This document shows, piece after piece, positions 55,803 to 64,000 of a stretch of 64,000 nt of DNA (position 1 is its first letter; the number at the start of each line of letters is the position of its first letter). Position numbers and translations under genes: made by a program. Source of the stretch: Lasioglossum baleicum (taxonomy: Eukaryota; Arthropoda; Insecta; Hymenoptera; Halictidae); assembly GCF_051020765.1 (NCBI RefSeq), contig NC_134944.1, positions 7,378,001 through 7,442,000 of the forward strand, written 5' to 3'. Below the pieces are notes generated by a model, which did not search any database, had not been told where the DNA came from, and was given only the letters and a program-made list of their open reading frames with translations.

Positions 55803-56060
55803 ACTCGAACGACTACAACGACTGGCCGAGAAGGTCCACAGAGAGATGAAGACGACCGACAACCGGCTGGAGGAGCTGGAGAGACGCGTGGAGGACGAGG
55901 CCAGACGCCTGGACCGTCTGCATCCTCTAGAGGCGAAACACGCCGGAGACCTTCTCGAGCAAGACATTCGAAACACTGAGATTCAGATACAGAATATCTT
56001 CACCGACGTGCACACCCTCACCGAGGGCAGATACAGCCAAGCGGCCGAGCTCCATAAGAG
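55803..56060 (+). CDS. shot: Short stop coding exon 7, plakin domain
   Basis: 258 bases, phase 2 in and 2 out, residues 392-478, beginning (R)-L-E-R-L-Q-R-L-A-E-K-V-H-R-E-M and ending Y-S-Q-A-A-E-L-H-K-R. Highly helical and charged, with heptads E-E-L-E-R-R-V-E-D-E-A-R-R-L-D-R-L; matches the second spectrin-like repeat of the plakin domain. The preceding intron is only 84 bp. The donor AAGAG/GTACGA shifts directly to 56141 with R-V-Q-K-L-H-Q-R-W across the junction. Confidence 0.97.
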
Positions 56061-56140
56061 GTACGAGACAACGCGCGCTGCTCTTCGACATCTGGGGAAC
56101 TAGCCCTTCAATTTACTGATCAACCAATTTTCCGTTTCAG

Positions 56141-56714
56141 GGTGCAGAAGCTGCACCAACGATGGGTCGCTCTGCGATCCCTGCTGCACAAACGCTTGGT
56201 GCAGCCCCTGGCAACCGTGTCGTTCCCGGTAGAGGAGCGTGTTGTGACTAAACACCGTACAACCGTCCACGAGACTCGCCTAGTGGATACCAACCCCCAT
56301 TTCCGAGCTCTGCACGATTGCATCGACTGGTGCAGAGCCAAGATCAAACAGCTTCAAGACGCAGACTACGGTTCCGATTTGCCCAGCGTGCAGAACGAGC
56401 TGGAAGCCCATCAGAGAGAACACAAGAACATCGAACAGTTCCATCCAAAGGTCGACAGATGCGTGCAATCCAAGAACCATTTCCACGGAGAGGAGCTGAC
56501 CCTGTACAGCCAGCACCTAGCCGTTCTACAGAAACTTTATTCCGAATTACTGTCCTCCTCGAACAAGAGGCTCTCTGATCTGGACACGTTGCACGATTTC
56601 ATCCAATCGGCAACCGGCGAGCTGGTCTGGTTGAGCGCCAAAGAGGAGATCGAGGTCACTCGAGACTGGAGCGACAAGAACCTGAACGTACAGACCATCG
56701 AGCAGTACTACGAG
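56141..56714 (+). CDS. shot: Short stop coding exon 8, plakin domain
   Basis: 574 bases, phase 2 in and 0 out, residues 478-669. It contains V-Q-K-L-H-Q-R-W-V-A-L-R-S-L-L, V-D-T-N-P-H-F-R-A-L-H-D-C-I-D-W-C, D-L-P-S-V-Q-N-E-L-E, and F-I-Q-S-A-T-G-E-L-V-W-L-S-A-K-E-E-I-E-V-T-R-D-W-S-D-K-N-L. The W-L-x-x-K-E-E-x-E-V-x-x-D-W-S-D-x-N motif is shared by plakins from flies to plectin and MACF1. The preceding 80-bp intron ends CCGTTTCAG. Donor ACGAG/GTACCT. Confidence 0.97.
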
Positions 56715-57034
56715 GTACCTGTCAATCTATTAGCTGCGCAAATTAATTCGTGGCCTTCGCGATTGATCACTCTATTGGGAATCTATTAATTACTTGTACA
56801 AGGCGGAGTAAAAGTAATATGAACTTGCGAAGATCATTTTAGAGAGCAGTGTACATGTGTTTATAAGTAATTCGTGAAGGCTACGAATTTCTTTGTACAC
56901 TTAACGTATGACATTCACCGTTTAGTGAATTTTTTCTGAGCGAAGAGAGACTCGTTCCTTAATGCTTCTATTCTTTTCCAAGCGTACATATGGATCTGGC
57001 TTAGAGGTAACGAAAAGACATTTTAGCTACTTTT

Positions 57035-57078
57035 ACTAGTACTACTTTTACTACTACTACTACTACTACTACTACTAT
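57035..57078 (+). repeat. Trinucleotide microsatellite (ACT)n
   Basis: ACTACTACT-type repetition in intron 8, 65 bases before the acceptor of exon 9, imperfect on its left side. Confidence 0.93.
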
Positions 57079-57142
57079 TAATAACCTTTTCAATGATAAT
57101 GCTACGGAATGTTTTCGACTGCTAATCAAGAAACGCTTTCAG

Positions 57143-57613
57143 TCCCTGATGAGCGACCTGGAGAAACGGGAGATCCAGTTCTCCGCGGTGCAAGATCGCG
57201 GCGAGGCTTTGGTTCTCCAGCATCATCCAGCAGCGAAGACTATAGAAGCGTACATGTCCGCGATGCAGAGCCAATGGGCCTGGCTGTTGCAGTTGACTCT
57301 GTGTTTGGAGGTACACCTGAAGCACGCGGCACAGAGCCAGCAGTTCTTCCGCGAGGTCCAGCAAGCGGAACAGTGGATATCGAAGCGAGACGAGACGCTG
57401 AACACCATCTACTCGCAGTCCGATTTCTTCTTGGACGAGGGCGAGCGTCTTCTGAAGGGCATGCAAGAGCTGCGGGAGGAGTTGAACGCGTACGGCGACC
57501 AGGTGCAGAAGCTGGTCGAACAAGCGAAGGACGTCGTGCCCATGAAGCAGCGTCGCCAGCCCGTGACCAGGCCCATGCAGGTCACCTGCGTCTGCAGTTA
57601 CAAACAAGTGAAC
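57143..57613 (+). CDS. shot: Short stop coding exon 9, plakin domain and start of SH3
   Basis: 471 bases, phase 0 to 0, residues 670-826. Starts S-L-M-S-D-L-E-K-R-E-I-Q-F-S-A-V-Q-D-R-G-E and includes the strongly conserved M-Q-S-Q-W-A-W-L-L-Q-L-T-L-C-L-E helix and the A-E-Q-W-I-S-K-R-D-E segment. The end, P-V-T-R-P-M-Q-V-T-C-V-C-S-Y-K-Q-V-N, is the first strand of the plakin-embedded SH3 domain. Acceptor ACGCTTTCAG, donor GTGAAC/GTGAGT. Confidence 0.98.
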
Positions 57614-57811
57614 GTGAGTTGAACGCACGCTTTGTCACCGTGGCCAGTGAAGTGTGACAGGCGCTGGCACTAACAGCGCGTAGTAAACTGTCTATTGTGA
57701 AGGATGATTTGCTTCTTTGAGCACTTGTTTTAATTCCGAAGCACTTAAAGAGATAGATGATGAGATTCTATTTTTTCCGAGCGTTGTCCAACGAAAGAAT
57801 GCTTGTTTCAG

Positions 57812-59017
57812 ATGTCGATCGAGAAGGGAGAACAGTGCACCTTGTACGACAACTCCGGCCGCATAAAGTGGCGAGTGAAGAACCAGGAGGGCGTCGAGTC
57901 GCCTGTCCCAGGCGTCTGTTTCGCTCTTCAACCTCCGGACAAAGACGCTCTGGACGCTGCTGAGAGATTGCGACGCCAGTACGACCGTAGCGTCGCGTTG
58001 TGGCAGCGCAAGCAGCTGCGGCTGAGACAGAACATGATATTCGCGACCATCAAGGTAGTCAAGGGCTGGGATCTGCCACAGTTCTTGGCCATGGGTCAGG
58101 ACCAGCGCACGGCCATCAGGAAAGCGTTGAACGAGGACGCGGAGAAGCTTCTATCAGAAGGGGACCCGGCGGATCCGCAACTGAGGCGGCTCAAGCGTGA
58201 AATGGCTGACGTGAACAAGCTGTTCGACGAACTGGAGAAGCGCGCTAGAGCAGAAGAGGAGTCGAAGAACGCGGGTCGTATTTTCAACGAGCAGGTGTCG
58301 GCCCTGCAGCAGGCGCTCGACGAAGCGGAGAGGATCCTGAACACCCGCATAGCGGCCGCGCTACCTAGAGATCTGGACAGCCTTGAACACCTGGTCTTGC
58401 AGCACAAGGACTACGAGCAGAGCCTTCGTCGCCTGGCACCCGATCTCGACAGGGTCCAACAGACCTTCCGTGGCATCACGCTGAAGACTCCTGCGATGAG
58501 AAACAAACTGGACGCAGTCACCACCAAGTGGAATCACATCTGGAACGTCAGCAACCTGTACGTCGAACGCCTCAAGTGCATCGAGATCTTACTGTCCAGC
58601 CTCGAGGAGAACACCAACGTGATTTCGGAGTTCGAGGTGAAGCTGGCGTCGTTCGACGAGTTGCCCTCCGACATCAAGAACCTGCAGAACGTGCTGGAGG
58701 ACCTGCGGGTACTGCAGACCGCCATCTCGCATCAGCAGACCGCGATGGATCAGTTAAACGAGGACGCGCACAACACCAGACGCCTCGTCGAAAAGTCTAG
58801 ACCAAGTCATCGTGGTCCCCACACCGATATGGACAGATTGGACGCTGAGGTGAACCGATTGAATGCTAGATGGACCAACGTCTGCGGACAGCTGGTCGAC
58901 AGAGTACGCAGCGCCGAGGCTGCCTACAGCTTGGCTCAGCAGCTGGAACACGCGTATCGCAACGAGGTCGACTTCGTTGACGAGTCGTACGGTAAACTAG
59001 AGGTGGAGAACGCGAAG
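57812..59017 (+). CDS. shot: Short stop coding exon 10, SH3 and distal plakin domain
   Basis: 1206 bases, the largest exon, phase 0 to 0, residues 827-1228. The first ~40 residues finish the SH3 (M-S-I-E-K-G-E-Q-C-T-L-Y-D-N-S-G-R-I-K-W-R-V, then P-V-P-G-V-C-F-A-L). The rest is helical spectrin-like repeat sequence, including Y-D-R-S-V-A-L-W-Q-R-K-Q-L-R-L-R-Q-N-M-I-F and the near-invariant K-G-W-D-L-P-Q-F-L-A-M-G segment. Acceptor TTGTTTCAG, donor GCGAAG/GTATCG. The plakin domain acts as a rigid spacer and binding platform between the actin-binding domain and downstream rod. Confidence 0.98.
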
Positions 59018-59045
59018 GTATCGATTCTTAATTATCTACCCACAC

Positions 59046-59114
59046 TTAGGGTGGCCCTTAACTTCCCATGTCCGATTTTTTTTATCTCATCCTTATAGCT
59101 AAGGGCCACCCTGA
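59046..59114. repeat. Perfect inverted repeat in intron 10
   Basis: AGGGTGGCCCTTA at 59048-59060 and TAAGGGCCACCCT at 59100-59112 are exact inverse partners 13 bp long separated by 39 bp. They occupy the middle of a 150-bp intron. It may be a very short MITE or an RNA hairpin. Confidence 0.85.
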
Positions 59115-59167
59115 TCCATACTCGTAGAAGGTTTCGATATCTACATTTTCATACGATTGATCCACAG

Positions 59168-59251
59168 AATCTGTTGAGCAAGGTGGTGGAGCGTGCGCCA
59201 GCGATCGAGGCGGTGAACATGACGGGCGGCCGTTTGATCCGCGAGGGAAAG
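59168..59251 (+). CDS. shot: Short stop coding exon 11, plakin domain
   Basis: 84 bases, phase 0 to 0, residues 1229-1256: N-L-L-S-K-V-V-E-R-A-P-A-I-E-A-V-N-M then T-G-G-R-L-I-R-E-G-K. The E-R-x-P-x-I-E-x-V-N and G-G-R-L-I-R-E-G-K pieces correspond to the terminal plakin repeat in insect Shot. Acceptor GATCCACAG, donor GGAAAG/GTGAGA. Confidence 0.95.
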
Positions 59252-60230
59252 GTGAGATGAGACGCGACTTGTTCGCGGACTGGGTGCTCGCGAGCCTCTT
59301 AGGCAGGCTTAGCTGGCCTATCTAGGTAGCCTTAGGTAGCCTCTTAGCTTACTGTGTATGAACGCTTGCGTGAATGGGATGTTGCGTGTGTCCACGTCGA
59401 CTAGACTAGTAGTTTGAGAACACCGCGGAGAACCGTTCGCGCGCGGTGTTCCGTATTTGATCGTGGTTCCCCGAATCGCGTTCCCCCTTTATCTGTCGCG
59501 TCCCATTGTTCCGTCAAGTCCGCCCCGAGACTGCTAGATCCTGCGAGGATGCTGATCAGCGTCGGTGATGGCCAATGGCGCCCTCCGTGGAGCCTGCTGC
59601 GATTCGAAAAAACGCTGCTATCTACAATTGTCACTGTCGCCGCTCTCTATCGCCACGTTGGACGTTCTACTGGCAAACCGGAGTCGTCTACCTTTGGGTC
59701 TTTCCTCAAGGGGCTGGTTTTCAGGATTCAACGCATCGTATGATCTTCCACGTGCCTCGACTCTGTCGGCGAGTCCTCATTGTTCTTTCCAGGGACCAAG
59801 GACGCTCTACGCTCGTTCCTCTCCGCTTTCCAGCGGCACTGTCAACGCTTGGACCGCTTGATAACGTAGTCGCTGACCCATCGCAGCGAGAACACACGCT
59901 AATACATCTCGTTGGGAGCTTGGAAGTTGGCGCTAAACACGAGGAAGGAGGTCCTAATACTAAATCGTCCTACCTTGAAAGGTCCTTGGGTGTCCTTGGG
60001 TTCCTTTGTCACTCGGTGGCCAATGTGGCGCGACTTTCTAAGCAGCCAATGATGAACTGTGCCAACCACAGAGCTCCCAACGAGGAGGATCTACACCTTG
60101 GACCGCCTAGGATCGACGATCGAACGATCGGTCCGCCTCCAATCCACTTCTCCCGGCTTCGACACACAACCACCGTACACGAACTCGCTTTTCCGATACA
60201 CTTCTAACCGTTCCTTCGCATACTTCGCTT
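59252..60230 (+). other. Intron 11, proximal part
   Basis: Ordinary sequence with moderate GC. An open frame from 59575 to 60207 has no domain and no matching splice phase on both ends, so it is regarded as chance. Confidence 0.5.
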
Positions 60231-60401
60231 TTAACACGTTCGCTACCATCGTCCACGATCTTGTCGTTCACATGAAACTAATCGAATTAATTGTACACAG
60301 GCTGTTATTTAAAAACATAAAACATAACATTGTATTAAAGGAGTCCGCAAACATTTTAACGATATAAGCAGCGAAACAAATGGTGGTAGCGAACATGTTG
60401 A
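60231..60401. mobile_element. piggyBac-like TTAA MITE, CACGTTCGCTACCA family
   Basis: TTAA plus CACGTTCGCTACCATC at the left; GGTGGTAGCGAACATG plus TTGA (decayed TTAA) at the right. 171 bp. The right tip matches 48615-48632. Confidence 0.78.
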
Positions 60402-60778
60402 CACGCACGGTATACCGGGTGGCCTTCGAGATGCACCTACGTCGGATAATGTCCAGGATATCTTTCCTCAAGCTTGTAGAGTCCCAGGCGAAAAAGACGG
60501 GCTTTGTACCGGTCCAGCTTGTGTCTTCCCGATCCTCTCGCGGTACACGTAACACACGAGACGCTTGTAGGCTGACAAGGTTCGGGCTTGTAGCTTGTCC
60601 GGTATGTTCCGGGTATAGCCACTTAACCGGGAAGGCAAGCGGCTGCTTTAGAATCGCTGAGATGTCCCCGAAGATATGTCGGTCAGGGGTTCGCTGACGG
60701 TGTAGAAGGGTAGCGACGCACAGGCGAGATCTAATTGTTTTATCCTCTAACCGTAACGGGCCTAACCGAAACCCCTAG

Positions 60779-61000
60779 ATCTATGGACAGAGGCTTCGAG
60801 CGTTCAAGGAACAGCTGGAAGAGCTCTGCCCGTCGATGGATGCCTCGGTCAAGAAACCAAGGAGAGAGTTCACCTCCGCGGTCGAGGATGTCGCCAGGGA
60901 TCTGGACAACCTCAACAGGAAGTACACCAACCTCGTCAATATCCTGCAGGACCGGGTCAGGCAGATGGCGGCCGCGCACCCCGAGGACGCGTCTCTGCAG
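60779..61000 (+). CDS. shot: Short stop coding exon 12, start of the spectrin-repeat rod
   Basis: 222 bases, phase 0 to 0, residues 1257-1330, beginning I-Y-G-Q-R-L-R-A-F-K-E-Q-L-E-E-L-C-P-S and ending M-A-A-A-H-P-E-D-A-S-L-Q. Follows exon 11 as E-G-K | I-Y-G-Q-R-L, which matches the arrangement in insect Shot. The D-L-D-N-L-N-R-K-Y-T-N-L-V-N-I-L-Q-D-R segment is a canonical spectrin-repeat helix. The acceptor is ACCCCTAG (an alternative AG nine bases downstream would delete I-Y-G-Q partially and break the family match). Donor CTGCAG/GTGAGT. The gene continues to the right. Confidence 0.95.
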
Positions 61001-61025
61001 GTGAGTCGATTCTTACCTTTATTCA
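61001..61025 (+). other. Intron 12 donor and proximal edge
   Basis: The intron opens GTGAGTCG and no further recognised coding exon appears before the window ends, so more than 3 kb of this intron is included. Confidence 0.7.
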
Positions 61026-61027
61026 AC

Positions 61028-61480
61028 AATGTAACTGCTCGACAAAAAATTACGAAAAAATTCATGAACATTCTACCTGGTAGCACACGTGACAGTGAAT
61101 TATTTCAGAATTTTTGAAGTCATACATTGAGTTTTAAAAACCTGTAAAAGGACATAGCCCCTCTATGCCCGTACCTGAATGGTAGTTATACGGCGCGCAC
61201 GGTTTTAACGAATTATTTCTTCTGTTCCGTTCGACAAAAAATTACGAAAAAATTCATTAACATTCTACCTAGTAGCACACGTGACAGTGAATTATTTCAG
61301 AATTTTTGAAGTCGTACATCGGGATTTAAAATTCTGTGAAAAGGACATAGTACCTTTATGCCCGTACCAGAAGGTATACGGTGCTTATGGTTTTAACGAA
61401 TTATTTCTTTAGTTCTGCTCGATGGAAAATTACGAAAAAATTCATGACCATTCTGCTTAATAGCACACATGACAGTGAAT
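61028..61480 (+). repeat. Tandem repeat, ~190-bp unit x 2.4
   Basis: Three copies of CTCGACAAAAAATTACG then AAAAAATTCATGAACATTC, TAGCACACGTGACAGTGAAT, TATTTCAGAATTTTTGAAG, and (first two) AAAAGGACATAG, TATGCCCGTACC and GGTTTTAACGAATTATTTCT. Starts at ~61036, 61230 and 61419. Confidence 0.93.
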
Positions 61481-61734
61481 TATTTAAGAATTTTTGGTCG
61501 CAAACTTGATTTTTAAAAAATTCCAGAAACCTAGAATTGCTGATCCGATATTGAACTTGTGAACTATCTCGGACGCAATTAGATTCTCCAATAGTTACAG
61601 GACTATAGGAGACAGGTTTCGACCTGAAGGGTTGCTCCACCCCTGCAATAAGCGCTACCTTCTCTAATATTTATGGAAGCCGTAAAACTAGAGCATGTGT
61701 CAGGGTTCATTGAGGGAATAGGATAGTTTATTTG

Positions 61735-62420
61735 CCGGGCGACTAACAGCTGTGGTGGTTCGTTGTTCCCGCGTCGGGATCGATCCGCGTACTCGCGCAG
61801 AGGAATCGAGGATTGTCCGCGAGGGTAGGGGCGGTTGGGCGAGGAGAGGAGAAGATTAGGCGACGGCGCAGAGCGTGAATCGTTGCAGTTGGCACTCGTC
61901 CGGGTTAGGCTCGCCGTCTCCGTGGTGCTTGGACTCTGAAAGCCGGGTCTGTTGCCGGCCGCGATTCCTGAGATTCCGAGTTGTTATTCCGGGCGAGATG
62001 CGCAAGGACCAAGGCCTCGAGTCCTCTCGGACTGGGCCCGCCATGACCGAGATCAGGATCGTGCGGAAGGTGCGAGGATTACCTCTGTCTAAGAAACTAG
62101 CGTGTCGGTCTCCGACGTTCTCCAGTGTTTCCAGACGGGTGGGGATCTCGGAGGACTCTCCCGATCGTCACGTGTACGAGACCGGTGGGAGCACGTGCGC
62201 TGCCTTAGTCATCGATTACGTTGGCCTTAATTTTACACTGGCGAGGTCGCCGGAATGTTCCACGCCGGCTAGACATCGGACCAGATCGACGCGATCATGG
62301 CTTTCACGAGCGGAATTTACTGAATACAAACAGCCCGTAATGTCGCGTCTTCGAGCAGACTTTGATCCTGTTGACGTGCTCAGCCTTCAAGGCAGCAAAC
62401 ATTTTTAAACATCGGTTTAT
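61735..62420 (+). other. GC-rich block in intron 12 with a candidate short 5' exon
   Basis: A GC-rich island. ATG at 61998 opens 24 codons (M-R-K-D-Q-G-L-E-S-S-R then T-G-P-A-M-T-E-I-R-I-V-R-K) up to CGGAAG/GTGCGA at 62069, phase 0, the same phase as the exit of exon 12. It could be an internal-promoter exon, but the peptide is not recognised and a second in-frame ATG lies at 62043. The opposite strand is also open. Weak. Confidence 0.2.
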
Positions 62421-63860
62421 CAGCTTTCTGTTGTTTCTGGAACGTGTGACACATTTTACCGCATCATTCTCGGCGGGATCCGACGTAATCGCTCTTTGTT
62501 GCACTGGCTGGCGTCATCGCGAACAAAAAAACACTTCGGTTGTCATTTCCTGTCTCTTTCGATAGGCCCCGAAGATCGGAATCGCTCCCGTCGGAAATTA
62601 TGGAAATATTAAATAGCATTGAACGTTACAAATGGCAATGACGGTTTCCTGCGACGTGGTCACACGTCTCCTGATCTTTGACGCAATATTCAACGAGGCT
62701 AATTTATGACATCCTCCCAAGCGTCTACGTAACTTTCTCTTCTTCGAGCTGTCGCAGGTCTTATCTGCAAGTCTATATTTCCTTATGAATATATATATAC
62801 AAGTAGACTGCAGAGTTTGAAACAGTGGCCCCTGGCCAATTTTCATATAAAAAATCGAACAATTGGAGTGTCGAGTCGGAGAAAATTGTTGCGGGAAAGT
62901 CCTCTGAGTGGAAAGGGTGTCCGGCGCGTGGGCGAGGGATCGATACGTTAAAGATCCCACTCGGGATAGCATAAATTTCTGTCGCGTTTGGTCGGCGAAG
63001 CGCCGGTTCTACGAAGCATATGGTCATCTCGATAGACTCGTGGTGTTTACGATCGTGCGCGTAATAGTCGGCAGTTTGTAGTTTCGTGAAAGCGAGCGTA
63101 GAGAACGCTGGCTCGCCGGTAACGAGTCCGCGGCGTAGCTAAAAAAAGAATCTGACTTGGTCGCTTCTCGTTTACGAGTTTACGAGGCTTCTTGCCAACT
63201 CGAGGCTAGTCAGTCGACACGCTGCATCTCGGACCGATCGAACGCGAATGGTCGTGGTCTGCTCGCGCGACCGATCATGCTCGCGAGAGTAGTAGTGGGA
63301 TACTATCGGGAGAACGTTCTTCTAATCTGTTATTGCCGTAATCGCCGCCGGCCGGTGGACTAATCATGACCGTCGACGAGAGGCTCTTCAACGTGGTAAT
63401 TCTTCGGGTGCAGCTTGTTTTTCTTCGACGATGACTCATCCCACTTTGCAATCTTGCCGAAAGACATTCCGAAAAGATCCATCTACGAACACTTACGCCG
63501 TTGCATTCATTCTAGATAACGAAGATGGACGGTATTGTTCGGTAATAGATCGATGGTTCATTCTAAACTCTGCGATAAAGTTTACGCGAGCCAGTTCGCA
63601 GTGTTCCTCGGCCTCGCCGTAGGGGATTTCGGGTCGAAATTAATCACTCCTCAACTGATTCATCTTCGATCTTTGACCCTTAATACTTTTTTTTATAGAT
63701 CACCACGAAGCTTTATCAATTGATCGAAGAGAAAAACACAATTTCATTTCAGAAGCTCGAATAATCTTAACTTTTTATCAAATAAATAGTTGTTTATCAA
63801 TTTCTTTATCGCAATTCGTTGCCACGTGTTTACAAAGTAACTTCTTTTTAACCGATTTCG
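62421..63860 (+). other. Intron 12, unassigned
   Basis: Mixed composition, GC-rich at 63000-63420. TAGACTGCAGAGTTTGAAAC at 62803 resembles a GACTGCGGAT-family tip. No supported gene. Confidence 0.4.
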
Positions 63861-64000
63861 AAAAAGGAGGAGGTTAATGCACTAAAAAAAGTGCACCAAA
63901 AAGTATGAAACAATTTCCATTGAATTTATATGAATACACACCAACTGGTAATGCAAAATAAAAAAATGCACTAATAAGTATGAAATAATTTCCTCTTGAT
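63861..64000 (+). repeat. Partial repeat with ATGCACTAA-AAGTATGAAA motif
   Basis: GTGCACCAAAAAGTATGAAA then CAATTTCC, and ATGCACTAATAAGTATGAAA then TAATTTCC, are two copies ~75 bp apart. The ATGCACTAAAAA start resembles the arm of the fold-back element at 5218-5497. Truncated by the window edge. Confidence 0.6.

Noticed and set aside
61856..62044. 62-codon minus-strand frame as a possible 3' exon of another gene
   Set aside because: No recognisable sequence, no supported acceptor, no polyadenylation signal nearby that would decide it.
1..64000. tRNA, rRNA and transposase genes
   Set aside because: I looked for tRNA T-loop motifs, rRNA-like blocks and transposase catalytic motifs on both strands and found none that could be supported. 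All mobile elements here appear non-autonomous.

Overview
The window is eukaryotic and insect-like, most probably hymenopteran (bee, ant or wasp; this placement is inferred from overall character, not proven). It carries one clearly recognisable gene: the 5' half of short stop (shot/kakapo), the insect spectraplakin, on the + strand. Spectraplakins crosslink actin and microtubules. Twelve exons with consensus GT/AG borders and fully compatible phases encode residues 1 to about 1330: a short N-terminal leader, both calponin-homology (CH) domains of the actin-binding domain, and the plakin domain with its embedded SH3. The gene continues beyond the right edge.

Layout. From 1 to 20.4 kb there is no supported coding exon, only GC-rich and CT-rich islands (possible distal promoters), minisatellites and many short DNA-transposon derivatives. 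A TATA/Inr pair at 20.40-20.43 kb precedes a ~760-nt leader and the first coding exon (21188-21308, or to 21461 with a second phase-matched donor). CH1 is built from exons at 28.8, 39.1 and 40.6 kb, separated by large repeat-filled introns. The 13.5-kb intron between CH1 and CH2 holds a candidate 15-nt microexon (42.2 kb) and two candidate alternative 5' exons (50.4 and 53.0-53.2 kb). The phases of those two exons would give products lacking CH1, or lacking both CH domains. From 54.35 to 61.0 kb the CH2 and plakin exons are tightly packed, then a further intron runs off the window.

The non-coding space is unusually rich in non-autonomous DNA transposons. There are hAT-like elements with 8-bp target duplications (one exact pair flanking 13049-13542, one exact pair flanking 43167-43996, one 7/8 pair flanking 37870-38643). 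At least four TTAA-flanked piggyBac-like families and several mariner-like TA-flanked hairpins are present. One ~200-bp family with GACTGCGGAT tips occurs more than ten times. Several elements are nested. A single minisatellite family appears to occur as three separate arrays in opposite orientations (9.1-10.0, 15.8-16.4 and 30.5-31.4 kb). No transposase gene, tRNA, rRNA or CRISPR array could be supported.
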